From Amycolatopsis albispora (GTDB taxonomy: Bacteria; Actinomycetota; Actinomycetes; Mycobacteriales; Pseudonocardiaceae): a stretch of DNA of 64,000 nt. This document shows positions 8,747 through 16,392 of the stretch, piece after piece. Position 1 is the stretch's first letter; every line of letters begins with the position of its first letter. The stretch is taken from NCBI RefSeq assembly GCF_003312875.1, contig NZ_CP015163.1:186001-250000 (forward strand), written 5' to 3'. The notes below the pieces were generated by a model that saw only the letters and a list, made by a program, of their open reading frames with translations, was not told the DNA's origin and did no database searches. A program made the position numbers and the translations under genes.

Positions 8747-9190
8747 GTGCACTACACGATCAGCGAAGTGGCGCGGCATTTCGGCCTCGCGGTGTCCGCG
8801 TTGCGTTACTACGACGAGATCGGCCTGCTGGCCCCGGCGGGCAGGCGCGGCACGGTCCGCACCTACGGACGCGGCGAGCTGCGACGGCTCGCCCTGGTCC
8901 AGCTCCTCCACCACGACGGCCTGATGAGCCTGGCGGACACGGCCACCGCGCTGTCCGCGGACCAGGCCGGGCCCAGGACCGTCATCGAGGACGCCATCGG
9001 CGTGATGCGGGAGCAGGTCGAGCGCCTCCAGGCCGCGCAGCGCGTGCTCGAGCACCTGCTCACCTGCCCGCGTGACGATCCGGTGCGGGACTGCCCCGTG
9101 CTGGCCGAACAGCTCGAGCAGACCGTCGAGCACGCATTGGCCGGGGCTAGCGGGCCGCTTCCCGGAGCAGGGAAACCAGCAGGCCGGTGA
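8747..9190 (+). CDS. MerR family transcriptional regulator
   Basis: A 147-residue protein starting at GTG 8747. A MerR winged helix-turn-helix occupies residues 1-70 (YTISEVARHFGLAVSALRYY, then DEIGLLAPAGRRGTVRTYG), followed by a dimerisation coiled coil. Cysteines in the C-terminal part (CPRDDPVRDC) could be ligand contacts, but the spacing is not that of a known metal sensor. It is divergent from the FAD monooxygenase. Its 3' end overlaps the end of the convergent LysR gene by 44 bp. Confidence 0.88.
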   Translation: MHYTISEVARHFGLAVSALRYYDEIGLLAPAGRRGTVRTYGRGELRRLALVQLLHHDGLMSLADTATALSADQAGPRTVIEDAIGVMREQVERLQAAQRVLEHLLTCPRDDPVRDCPVLAEQLEQTVEHALAGASGPLPGAGKPAGR

Positions 9191-10055
9191 ACTGCATGGC
9201 CGAGGACGGCAGGCGCCTGCCCAGCATGGTCTGCACCTGCGCCTCGCGCTGCCGGAACACGGGGTGGTCGAGCCGCACGTAGGCCACGCCGTCGCCGGTG
9301 GTGCCGCGGTCCAGGTCGCCCAGATCACCGACGAGCGCGATGCCACCGCCGCCGCGGACGAACTCGTACAGCGGCGCCAGCCCGTCGCAGACGAGCACCG
9401 GCGCCACTTCGAGCCCTTCCATGCGCGCGCCCAGGTCGAACAGTTCGCGCTGGCTGGTCCGCGACGACGCCAGCGCCAGCGGGTGCGCGCACAGCTCCGC
9501 CAGCCCGATCCGCTCCCGCCCGGCCAGCTCGTGTCCACCAGGGACAACCGCGACCACCTCGGTGACGACCGCGCACTCCACGCGGACGTCGTGCTGCGGG
9601 CCCATCGTGTAGGTGACCGCGACGTCGGCGATGCCGTCCACCACCCGGCGGGTCGCCTCCTCCCTGGGCACGATGTCGAGCTGGAAGGTGACGCCGGGGT
9701 GCTCGCGGCGGAAGGCGGCCATCGCGCGCGGCACGATCCGCCTGCCGAAACCCTCCGAGCACGCCACCACCACGCGGCGAGCCTCGGAGCCGTCGCCCTG
9801 GCGCAGTTCGCCGACGAGCGCGGCGGACTCGGCCTCGGTGCGGCGCGCGTGGGCGAGCAGCCGCGCGCCCGCGTCGGTCAGCGTCATGCCACGCGGATGC
9901 CTCGCGAACAGCGGCACACCGAGGTCGGCCTCCAGCTTCGCGATCTGCCTGCTGATCGCGGACGGCGCCACGGTCAGCGCCCTGGCGGCCTCGGTGACCG
10001 AGCCCGCGCGGGCGACCTCGGCGAAGTACGTCAGGCCCACCGGCAGCAGCTGCAT
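9147..10055 (-). CDS. LysR family transcriptional regulator
   Basis: A 302-residue LTTR. The N-terminal winged helix-turn-helix (residues 5-65; YFAEVARAGSVTEAARALTV, APSAISRQIAKLE) is followed by a periplasmic-binding-like effector domain. ATG 10055 is the family-like start. It is divergent from the M20 peptidase/MHS transporter operon at 10173 and is the likely regulator of it. Confidence 0.9.
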   Translation of the reverse strand: MQLLPVGLTYFAEVARAGSVTEAARALTVAPSAISRQIAKLEADLGVPLFARHPRGMTLTDAGARLLAHARRTEAESAALVGELRQGDGSEARRVVVACSEGFGRRIVPRAMAAFRREHPGVTFQLDIVPREEATRRVVDGIADVAVTYTMGPQHDVRVECAVVTEVVAVVPGGHELAGRERIGLAELCAHPLALASSRTSQRELFDLGARMEGLEVAPVLVCDGLAPLYEFVRGGGGIALVGDLGDLDRGTTGDGVAYVRLDHPVFRQREAQVQTMLGRRLPSSAMQFTGLLVSLLREAAR

Positions 10056-10172
10056 CGAACCCGCCTTTCGTCCGGTTTGCCGATAGTAGAACGCTCGATG
10101 ACAAAATCGGCAATGGTGGTGACGCCGGAACCGGCTTAGCCTGCTCGGTGCCACCGACCACCGGAGTTGCCA

Positions 10173-11549
10173 GTGATCCCGCAGAACCTGCGCCGTGCAG
10201 CCGAAAACCACGTGGACTCCGGCGCGTTCCGCGCGCACCTCGCCGAGCTCGTCGGCTATCCGACGGAGAGCACCACCGAACGCGGCAACGTTGCGCTCAG
10301 GGCATACCTCGACCACGTGCTCACGCCGCTGCTCACCGACCTCGGCTGCACGGTGACCGAGCACCCCAACCCGGATCCGGCGGGCGGCCCGTTCCTGCTC
10401 GGCACGCGTGCCGAGTCGCCGGACCTGCCGACCGTGCTGTGCTACGGCCACGCCGACGTGGTCGATGGCCACAGTGGACAGTGGAGCGACGGCCGCGACC
10501 CGTGGACGCTGACCGTGGACGGCGAGCGCTGGTACGGCCGCGGTACCGCCGACAACAAGGGGCAGCACCTGGTCAACCTCACCGCGTTGCGCCTGCTGCT
10601 GACCGAAACCGGCTCGCTGGGGTTCAACCTGAAGTTCCTGTTCGAGACCGGCGAGGAGATCGGTTCGCCGGGGATCGCCGAGTTCGCCGCGGCGCACCGC
10701 GAACTGCTGCGGGCCGACGTGCTCATCGCCTCCGACGGCCCGCGCCTGGACGCCGCCACGCCGACGCTGTTCCTCGGCTCGCGAGGCGGCCTGAACTTCG
10801 AACTCGACGCCGATCTGCGGCCCGATTCGTACCACTCCGGCAACTGGGGCGGTGTGCTGCGCAATCCCGCCACCACGCTGGCCGGGGCGATCGGCACCCT
10901 CGTCGACGGGCACGGGCGCATCCAGATCCCCGGCCTGCTGCCGCCGGAAATCCCGGACGCGGTGCGCGCGGCGCTGGCCGGGATCACCGTGGCGAACAGC
11001 CCCGGCGACCCGGCACCCGACGCGGGCTGGGGCGCCCAGGACCTCACCGCGGCCGAACGGCTCTACGGCTGGAACACGCTCGAAGTGCTCGCCATCGGCG
11101 CTGCCGACATCGACCACCCGGTCAACGCGATCCCCGGCCGCGCCCGTGCCGCGCTGCAGCTGCGGTACGTCTCCGGCACCGACGTCAGCGACGCGCGGCG
11201 TGTGCTGACTGAGCACCTCGCCGCCCACGGTTACCCGATGGTCGAGGTCCGCATCACCGGCGACTTTCCCGCCAGCCGCACGGAAATCGACGCACCGTGG
11301 CCGCGCTGGGCGGCCGGCGTGCTCGAGGAGGTCACCGGCGGGCCGGTCGCCGTGCTGCCCAACATCGGCGGCTCGCTGCCGAACTTCGTGTTCACCGAAA
11401 TACTGGGCATTCCCGCGTTGTGGGTGCCGCACTCCTATCCCGGCTGCCTCCAGCACGCGCCCGACGAGCACCTGCTCGCGCCGATCGCGCGCGAGGGCCT
11501 GGTGCTGGCGACCGCCCTCTTCCACGCCGTCGGAAGGGCACCGCGATGA
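10173..11549 (+). CDS. M20 family metallopeptidase
   Basis: A 458-residue zinc amidohydrolase/peptidase. Metal-site motifs are GHADVVDG (His and Asp ligand) near residue 92, GTADNKGQHL near 122 and ETGEEIGSPG near 160 with the catalytic Glu-Glu. The family includes carboxypeptidases, N-acyl-amino-acid deacylases and dipeptidases. GTG 10173 is preferred over TTG 10167 because CCGGAG at 10161 is correctly spaced. The stop overlaps the start of the MHS transporter gene (ATGA), implying that the transporter imports the substrate or product. Confidence 0.88.
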   Translation: MIPQNLRRAAENHVDSGAFRAHLAELVGYPTESTTERGNVALRAYLDHVLTPLLTDLGCTVTEHPNPDPAGGPFLLGTRAESPDLPTVLCYGHADVVDGHSGQWSDGRDPWTLTVDGERWYGRGTADNKGQHLVNLTALRLLLTETGSLGFNLKFLFETGEEIGSPGIAEFAAAHRELLRADVLIASDGPRLDAATPTLFLGSRGGLNFELDADLRPDSYHSGNWGGVLRNPATTLAGAIGTLVDGHGRIQIPGLLPPEIPDAVRAALAGITVANSPGDPAPDAGWGAQDLTAAERLYGWNTLEVLAIGAADIDHPVNAIPGRARAALQLRYVSGTDVSDARRVLTEHLAAHGYPMVEVRITGDFPASRTEIDAPWPRWAAGVLEEVTGGPVAVLPNIGGSLPNFVFTEILGIPALWVPHSYPGCLQHAPDEHLLAPIAREGLVLATALFHAVGRAPR

Positions 11550-12802
11550 CCACCACCGCACCCACCTCCACGCGGCGCGCCATCGCCGCCGCCACCATCG
11601 GGAACGCGCTCGAATGGTTCGACCTCGCGGTGTACGCGCTGATGGCGAGCTACATCGGCCGGACCTTCTTCCCCGAAGGCGATCCCGGCGTCCAGCTGGT
11701 GCAGGCGTACGCCGTGTTCGGCGTGACCTACCTGATCCGGCCGCTCGGCGGGCTGGTGATCGGCGCCTACGCCGACCGGCACGGGCGCAAGAAGGCGCTG
11801 ATGCTGACCATCTGGCTGATGGTGGCGGGCACCTTGCTGCTCGCCGTGCTGCCGGGGTACGACACGCTCGGCATTCTCGCCCCGCTGGCGGTCGTGGTGG
11901 CGCGCCTGCTGCAGGGCTTCGCGGCCGGTGGTGAGTTCGGCGCGGCGACCTCGTTCCTGGTCGAGCAGAACGAGGGCCGCAAGGGCTTTCTCGGCAGTTT
12001 CCAGTTCGCCAGCCAGGGGCTCTCGACGCTGATGGCGGCCGGGTTCGCGGCCGTGCTGACCGCGGTGCTCTCCGACGAGGCGATGACCGCGTGGGGCTGG
12101 CGGGTGCCGTTCGTGTTCGGCCTGCTGATCGGGCCGGTCGGGTACTACATCCGCCGTTATGTCGACGAATCGCCCGCGCTGCGTGACGAGGAGCCGGTGC
12201 CGTCGCCGATCCTGTCGGTGTTCCGGCACCACTGGGGCGGACTGCTCATCGCGGGCGGCTCGCTGGTGGTGTCCACCGCGCTGAACTTCATCCTCCAGTA
12301 CCTGCCCACCTTCGGCGTCGAGGAACTCGGCCTCGACGACTCACTGTCGTTCGTGGCGCTCTTCGTCACCGGCGTGATCCTGACCTTCGGCACGCCGGTG
12401 GTCGGGCTGCTGGCCGACCGGTTCGGCAGGCTCGTGCTGATGGTGCCGGCGGCGGTGCTGATCGGGGTCGGCGTGGTGCCGTTGTTCGCGTGGGTCACCG
12501 CGGCGCCTTCGTTCCTCACGCTCACCGCGGTCATGACCATCCTGGGGCTGCTCAAGGCGGTGTACTTCGGCGCGCTGCCGTCGGTGATGGCGGACGCTTT
12601 CCCGGTGAGGGCGCGCGCGACCGGGCTGTCGTTCAGCTACAACACCGCCGTCGGCATCTTCGGCGGCTTCACCCCGACGATCGCCACGGCGCTCATCGCG
12701 AGCACCGGTTCGCAGCTCGCGCCGGGTTACTACCTGCTCGCGGTGTCGTTCGTCAGCATCGCGGCGCTGGCGGCCGGGTACCGCACTCGCGGCATCCGCT
12801 GA
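11546..12802 (+). CDS. MHS-family major facilitator transporter
   Basis: A 418-residue membrane protein with 12 predicted helices. The N-terminus TIGNALEWFDLAVYALMASY and the loop motif GAYADRHGRKKAL are typical of the metabolite:H+ symporter (ProP/ShiA/KgtP) branch. It is coupled to the M20 peptidase by a 4-nt overlap and is probably regulated by the divergent LysR. Substrate is unknown; a carboxylate or peptide-like compound is plausible from the operon. Confidence 0.88.
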   Translation: MTTTAPTSTRRAIAAATIGNALEWFDLAVYALMASYIGRTFFPEGDPGVQLVQAYAVFGVTYLIRPLGGLVIGAYADRHGRKKALMLTIWLMVAGTLLLAVLPGYDTLGILAPLAVVVARLLQGFAAGGEFGAATSFLVEQNEGRKGFLGSFQFASQGLSTLMAAGFAAVLTAVLSDEAMTAWGWRVPFVFGLLIGPVGYYIRRYVDESPALRDEEPVPSPILSVFRHHWGGLLIAGGSLVVSTALNFILQYLPTFGVEELGLDDSLSFVALFVTGVILTFGTPVVGLLADRFGRLVLMVPAAVLIGVGVVPLFAWVTAAPSFLTLTAVMTILGLLKAVYFGALPSVMADAFPVRARATGLSFSYNTAVGIFGGFTPTIATALIASTGSQLAPGYYLLAVSFVSIAALAAGYRTRGIR

Positions 12803-12841
12803 CGCACGTTTCCGGCCGTTCCCGGCGGGTAGCCGACGGTG

Positions 12842-13018
12842 ATGAAGAACACCCCCGAAATCGATCCGGTGACCGCCGAAAGCATGGAGCAGGACGCCGA
12901 CATCGGCGGTGAGCACACCGAACCGACCTACCGCGACCAGGAACCGCGCCCCGGCGACCCGGAACCGGACGAGCGGCGTGGCGACAGCGGCGGCATGGAA
13001 CCGGAAGGAACGAGCTGA
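12842..13018 (+). CDS. Small acidic protein of unknown function
   Basis: A 58-residue, highly charged protein (many Glu, Asp and Pro) without hydrophobic segments, from ATG 12842. Its stop overlaps the start of the zinc-ribbon gene (TGATG at 13016-13020), so the two are coupled. Probably disordered. Function not recognised. Confidence 0.6.
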   Translation: MKNTPEIDPVTAESMEQDADIGGEHTEPTYRDQEPRPGDPEPDERRGDSGGMEPEGTS

Positions 13019-13191
13019 TGGCCAACCGAATCGAGTTCAGCGAGCACAGCGAAGGACTGCCCTGCAAGGAATGCGGGTTCTCCACCCTGCGCGTGGCCAG
13101 CATCGTCGGCGACGACGGCAGCGTGGTCGGCCGGACGGTCGTCTGCACTTCCTGCCACCAGAGCAGGCACCGCGCCGCCGAAGCGGCGTGA
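13018..13191 (+). CDS. Small zinc-ribbon protein
   Basis: A 57-residue protein with two CxxC knuckles (CKECGF near residue 17 and CTSCH near 45), the pattern of a small zinc ribbon. ATG 13018 overlaps the stop of the preceding small gene. It may be a nucleic-acid-binding or adaptor protein; the role is unknown. Confidence 0.65.
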   Translation: MANRIEFSEHSEGLPCKECGFSTLRVASIVGDDGSVVGRTVVCTSCHQSRHRAAEAA

Positions 13192-13193
13192 GC

Positions 13194-13404
13194 CGTGCTC
13201 AGAGGGGTAGCGGCCCGCGAGCACGCGCTTGGCAGGGGCTGACCGGCGTGGACCGACGGGCAGCCTGCCTGGCGGCGGTCAAGGAAGGTGACCGGCTGGC
13301 GCTCGACGCGCTGGTAGCCGACATGACGCCGCTCGGCTGACACGTGGCGCGCGGGCAGGGCTGGACCACCGGGCGTGCTCAGGGGTAGCGGCCCGCGAGC
13401 ACGC
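13194..13404. repeat. Direct repeat of the VOC gene 3' end (two copies)
   Basis: GGGGTAGCGGCCCGCGAGCA with flanking GTGCTCA occurs at about 13194-13226 and again at about 13374-13404. The right copy is the true 3' end of the VOC gene cut by the prophage; the left copy has two extra bases (AG) and is not attached to a longer VOC reading frame. It may be a duplication remnant of the integration locus. The 13192-13559 stretch otherwise holds only the fragments listed here and the attL site. Confidence 0.7.
13248..13340 (+). pseudogene. Possible fragment of a sigma-70 family gene
   Basis: A 30-codon frame from GTG 13248 reads like the first helix of an actinobacterial sigma factor (LAAVKEGDRLALDALVADMTPL), then stops at TGA 13340 where sigma factors continue. 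No further sigma sequence follows. Too short to be sure. Confidence 0.3.
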
Positions 13405-13421
13405 AGAACTCGTTGCCCTCC
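13379..13421 (-). pseudogene. 3' end of the VOC-family gene, left of the prophage
   Basis: Read on the minus strand the bases give E-G-N-E-F-C-V-L-A-G-R-Y-P-stop, the usual end of a VOC (glyoxalase/bleomycin-resistance fold) protein. The missing N-terminal part is at 59444-59797 and ends at ...LTDPEG, so joining the two at the shared CCCTCCG restores DPEGNEFCVL. This pins the bacterial attachment site. Confidence 0.92.
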
Positions 13422-13441
13422 GCAATACCCCACATGTGACA
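13416..13441. other. attL: core CCCTCCG and right arm of attP
   Basis: Core CCCTCCG at 13416-13422 is shared with attR (59448-59454). The phage-side arm CACATGTGACA at 13431-13441 is the inverted partner of TGTCACATGTG at attR. Bases left of the core belong to the host VOC gene. This is the layout of a large serine integrase product site. Confidence 0.9.
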
Positions 13442-13559
13442 TCTTTTCTCCAAGGCCCCTCCCGGGGCTCTAAAACCGTTGTGGGACAAGGGTTAAGTGC
13501 CGTTGAAGAGATCCTAGCCTGCTGCTCGCCATGAGCCGAGCAGGCCGCTCCGTGCCCTG

Positions 13560-13766
13560 CTAGGCGCTGGCGGCGGGGTCGTCCGGCTCAGCCTGTCGTC
13601 GGCTGGTCTGCTCGTGGATGAGTGCGGCGCGGACGTAGGCGTCAACCTCCCAGTCAGGGACGGAGTGATCGGCCAAGACTTCGCAGGTGCCGTCGGCGTC
13701 GAACCTGATCGCTATGGATCTCAGTCCACCGAGGTCGACGCGCGTCAACGTGTACTCGTCCGTCAC
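13560..13766 (-). CDS. Small phage protein of unknown function
   Basis: A 68-residue protein from GTG 13766 with GGGAGGGG upstream. It is the outermost gene at the left prophage end, leftward, after the repressor gene. No motif recognised. The 119 bp between attL and its stop hold a short GCCCC/GGGGC hairpin (13455-13468) and nothing else I can name. Confidence 0.6.
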   Translation of the reverse strand: MTDEYTLTRVDLGGLRSIAIRFDADGTCEVLADHSVPDWEVDAYVRAALIHEQTSRRQAEPDDPAASA

Positions 13767-13916
13767 AGGCCCACACCCCTCCCGCCCCATCGGAGGCCAG
13801 CGGTCGAAGGCTTCGCCGCAGCCCCTGTGGCATCCCCTGACCGGACGGTAACAATCGCCCGATCGTCCTACCACCTTGGTACTTACGGGTGTTAACGGTC
13901 GGGGGTATCTCGGCAA

Positions 13917-14366
13917 CTAAGCAGTTTCCGCAGGTAATGACGCATCTTTCGGCAGGACAACGCGGAGATTTGTCGCGTTTTCGAACGCGTTGAGCACATC
14001 CTGCGGGGTTTCGTCATCTGGGGTGATGATCACCCAGCGTTCACCCGGTTGGCCCCCTACTTCCGGGTTCGTACCACCCGTATGGATGCGGGCATTCTTG
14101 ACGTGAACGTCGACTACGTTGCGTTGTTGCAGGTTGAGCGACTCCAGGGCGGCTGCCGCTACCACGTCGGGCTCGACCTCCAACGCGGCGGCGACGCCCA
14201 TGATCGTCTTCGTGCGGGGGAAGTCCTGCATCGGCCGGTCCGGGTTGCCCAGGTGGAACAGGCCAGTCGGTACCGGGGCACCCTTCTGCCGCGCACGATC
14301 CGCGAGTTCGCGCCAGGTAAGGCCGTCGCGATCTTTGATCATGTTGATCAGTTCGCAGAGATTCAC
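13917..14366 (-). CDS. HTH protein, likely prophage immunity repressor
   Basis: A 149-residue protein from GTG 14366 (alternative GTG 14369). The N-terminal half has an XRE-like helix-turn-helix arrangement (LCELINMIKDRDGLTWRELA followed by RTKTIMGVAAALEVEPDVVA). The C-terminal half has no peptidase motif, so it is not a LexA-type self-cleaving repressor. It is divergent from a second HTH gene at 14575, the classical repressor/Cro layout, with two 17-bp palindromes in the gap. The assignment as immunity repressor is inference. Confidence 0.6.
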   Translation of the reverse strand: MNLCELINMIKDRDGLTWRELADRARQKGAPVPTGLFHLGNPDRPMQDFPRTKTIMGVAAALEVEPDVVAAAALESLNLQQRNVVDVHVKNARIHTGGTNPEVGGQPGERWVIITPDDETPQDVLNAFENATNLRVVLPKDASLPAETA

Positions 14367-14406
14367 CACACCGCCCCTAGGCCCCGACGTGGCCCACGTC
14401 GCAGGA

Positions 14407-14462
14407 ATTAAAGCACGTTTAACTGACTGTAACCGTTGCGGCCGTGTTGAAACCAATTTAAC
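14407..14462. promoter_or_regulatory. Two immunity operators (O1 14446-14462, O2 14407-14423)
   Basis: O1 is GTTGAAACCAATTTAAC. O2 is the same pattern on the other strand, GTTAAACGTGCTTTAAT. Both are 17 bp of the form GTTRAA-N5-TTTAAY, centres 39 bp apart, in the repressor/Cro-like gap. Matching sites occur at 52150-52166 and 59411-59427. The region is unusually AT-rich and should hold divergent promoters. Confidence 0.7.
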
Positions 14463-14574
14463 GTGGAGATCAGACACGGTCTTTACGGCCCTTGACCAGG
14501 GCCAATGACGCGGTCGGCGGATCTTGGGCCGCCGCGCGGATCACCCATGCTTGCTAACCCAACAGGAGTTCGTC

Positions 14575-14886
14575 GTGGCTACATACGTGCGAGCGTCAGA
14601 CGCTAGCGCACTTCGGGAGCTTGTCGAAGCGACCGGTCGGCATGCGGACGTGGCGTTCCGTGCGGGCATCTCGCCGGTTCGGCTGAGCCAGGTGTTGAAC
14701 GGGGCATCGCCGGTGATTCCGCTCCAGCAGGCGGCAAAGCTGGAAGACGTTCTCGGCGTGCCGCACGGCACCTTCTTCGTGGTCGACGACCCGGCCGCGA
14801 GCCCGGAGCTGATCGGCCCCTACCTCGCGCGCGGCGACGCCACCGACGAAGACGAAGAGGACGACGGCGCGTCGGGTGCGGCATGA
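14575..14886 (+). CDS. Cro-like HTH protein, first gene of the early operon
   Basis: A 103-residue protein from GTG 14575 with CAGGAG 6 nt upstream. An XRE-type helix-turn-helix fills residues 10-65 (VAFRAGISPVRLSQVLNGAS), followed by a very acidic tail (DEDEEDDG). It is divergent from the likely repressor and starts the rightward early operon, overlapping the next gene by 4 nt. Confidence 0.7.
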   Translation: MATYVRASDASALRELVEATGRHADVAFRAGISPVRLSQVLNGASPVIPLQQAAKLEDVLGVPHGTFFVVDDPAASPELIGPYLARGDATDEDEEDDGASGAA

Positions 14887-15071
14887 CCGGAAAGCCAGCC
14901 CAGCCGGTGCTCTCCGATGGCGACCTCGAACGGCTCGGCATCAGTCGCAACCTCGCCGAGTACGTCGCTGACATCGCCGATGACCACGGCCCTTTGACTC
15001 CCGCGCAGCGGGACCAGCTGGCGGTCCTGCTGCGGCCGGACCCCACCAAGCGCCTGGCCCGTGGCGCATAG
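14883..15071 (+). CDS. Small early phage protein
   Basis: A 62-residue protein from ATG 14883, overlapping the Cro-like gene (ATGA). Helical, no motif recognised. Its stop is followed by a 15-bp hairpin. Confidence 0.6.
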   Translation: MTGKPAQPVLSDGDLERLGISRNLAEYVADIADDHGPLTPAQRDQLAVLLRPDPTKRLARGA

Positions 15072-15081
15072 CGGACCAGGC

Positions 15082-15128
15082 GGGAGCTGGCCGACGGGTA
15101 GCCCCCGACATCTCGTCGGCCAGCTCCC
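15082..15128 (+). terminator. Hairpin in the early operon (attenuator or terminator)
   Basis: Perfect 15-bp stem GGGAGCTGGCCGACG (15082-15096) with its complement (15114-15128), loop 17 nt, no T-run. Its place after the first two early genes suggests an attenuation point. Confidence 0.6.
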
Positions 15129-15156
15129 GATCTCTCTGACCGGATCGGAGCTACGG

Positions 15157-15333
15157 ATGACCACCCCCATCACGCAGCAGCACGACGACCAGGAAGGCAG
15201 GCACGTGCTTCACGAAGCGGACGAGTGCACCCGACGGGATGTGGTGTACCTGTACGGCGAGATCACCAACCTGGTCATGCCCGTACCCCGACGCGACGCG
15301 CCCGCACGGCACTGGAATGGGCAGGTCGCGTGA
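15157..15333 (+). CDS. Small early phage protein
   Basis: A 58-residue protein from ATG 15157 with GGAG 7 nt upstream. Central segment DVVYLYGEITNLVMPVP; no known motif. The next gene begins in its stop codon. Confidence 0.55.
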   Translation: MTTPITQQHDDQEGRHVLHEADECTRRDVVYLYGEITNLVMPVPRRDAPARHWNGQVA

Positions 15334-15527
15334 TGGCCGCCCGCCTGCTTGCTCCCGCCCCAACCGGCCGCCACGCCCGGCTGAGCACGCTCGACCGCTG
15401 GCGAACCGCGCTCCGCCGGTCGGCGATGACCGCCCGAGCGCTGCCGCGGGCCATCGTCGGTGTCGTCGCCGCTATGGCGTGCCTGGGTTTCGCCCTCGGC
15501 TTCACGATCGCCGGGGTTGTCCTGTGA
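15333..15527 (+). CDS. Small phage membrane protein
   Basis: A 64-residue protein, basic N-terminal half and one hydrophobic helix near the C-terminus (IVGVVAAMACLGFALGFTIA). ATG 15333 overlaps the previous stop; its own stop overlaps the next GTG. Role unknown. Confidence 0.55.
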   Translation: MAARLLAPAPTGRHARLSTLDRWRTALRRSAMTARALPRAIVGVVAAMACLGFALGFTIAGVVL

Positions 15528-15787
15528 ACGACGAGACCGAGACGGAGAAGACTGTGACCGAGACCGCCCAGGACAACGCCGAGACGACCGAGCTGCCGAA
15601 CCCGGTGACTGACGAAGTCGTTCTCCCGCTGACTGTTCAGTGGCAGAAGCGCGATCCCGACACTCCGGTGTTCAACGAGACGATGGACGAGCTGGCCGAC
15701 CAGCTTCCCTCCTTCGACACCACCGGCGGCTCGCCGGCTGACGCACCCGCCTCCGACGACGACCGCGACGGCGGTGAGCAGGACTGA
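15524..15787 (+). CDS. Acidic early phage protein
   Basis: An 87-residue, strongly acidic, Thr/Glu/Asp-rich protein from GTG 15524. No hydrophobic segment; likely flexible. It overlaps the preceding membrane-protein gene by 4 nt. Function not recognised. Confidence 0.55.
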   Translation: MNDETETEKTVTETAQDNAETTELPNPVTDEVVLPLTVQWQKRDPDTPVFNETMDELADQLPSFDTTGGSPADAPASDDDRDGGEQD

Positions 15788-15808
15788 CGGCGACCCGACG
15801 AAGGAACC

Positions 15809-16011
15809 ATGACTGCCCCGGAGGTTGTGGGCGGCAGGTCAAGCCCGAGTTCTACGCCTGCCGGACGTGCTGGCTACGGCTTCCGCAGTCGCTCCGCGAG
15901 GCGATCACGACCGCGAACAAGCGGAAGACGACCGCGCACTCCGTCGCCATGTACGACGCGCACGAGTGGTTCCGCGCCCATCCGCTGACCGTTCAAGTCG
16001 GTGATCAGTGA
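15809..16011 (+). pseudogene. Zinc-finger phage protein with an apparent 1-base frameshift at its start
   Basis: A well-formed coding frame (CPGGCGRQV, then YACRTCWLRLP, about 65 residues, two paired-Cys knuckles) ends at TGA 16011, but it has no start codon after the upstream in-frame stop at 15775. ATG 15809, with a good ribosome binding site AAGGAACC, is one base out of frame: ATG-AC-TGC-CCC. Adding one base would give M-T-C-P-G-G-C-G. Either a real frameshift or a sequence error. Confidence 0.55.
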
Positions 16012-16392
16012 TTGCCCCGCGCGTTCTACCACTTCACCTGCGAACACCGGGCGCGCTCGATCCAGCGAAGCCTTGAGCTGCGCCCGAACCGACACCCGCT
16101 GCTCGGACACTGGCTGGTCTGGCTGACGGACCTGCCGCAGCCCGACCGCTGGGGGCTGGGCCTCACGTCCAACTGGCTCACCTGCGACCGCACGGCTGTG
16201 CGGGTGTCGGTCCAGCCGACGGACGACATCGTTCGCTGGTCAGCTTGGGCGCTGTGGCACAAGGTCCCGCCGGTCATGCTCGACGTTCTCCACGAGAATG
16301 CCCGGCCTGAGCACTGGTGGGTCGCGACGGTTCCGCTCCGCATCAGCGACGTTGCCGCGGCTACCTCCCGCGGTTTGCGGAGGACGTCGTGA
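16012..16392 (+). CDS. Phage protein with ART-like N-terminal signature, function unknown
   Basis: A 126-residue protein from TTG 16012. The opening FYHFTCEHRARSIQRS and the later WLTDLPQPDRWGLGLTS recall the first conserved blocks of ADP-ribosyltransferase-like proteins (Tyr-His-Phe-Thr, then a short solvent-exposed loop). I cannot identify the catalytic Glu with confidence. It lies between the zinc-finger fragment and the YqaJ exonuclease, overlapping the latter by 4 nt. Confidence 0.55.
   Translation: MPRAFYHFTCEHRARSIQRSLELRPNRHPLLGHWLVWLTDLPQPDRWGLGLTSNWLTCDRTAVRVSVQPTDDIVRWSAWALWHKVPPVMLDVLHENARPEHWWVATVPLRISDVAAATSRGLRRTS

Noticed and set aside
8693..9547. N-terminal extension of the FAD monooxygenase frame into the MerR gene
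   Set aside because: ATG 8692 gives the family start right before GAGPVG; the extension overlaps the MerR gene and the operator.
13441..13559. Search for a tRNA or tmRNA attachment gene at attL
   Set aside because: No cloverleaf or CCA-like end is visible; the attachment site is clearly the VOC coding sequence.
14369..14477. Longer start for the repressor-like gene
   Set aside because: It would cover both operators and the divergent promoter region; GTG 14366 gives a natural HTH start.
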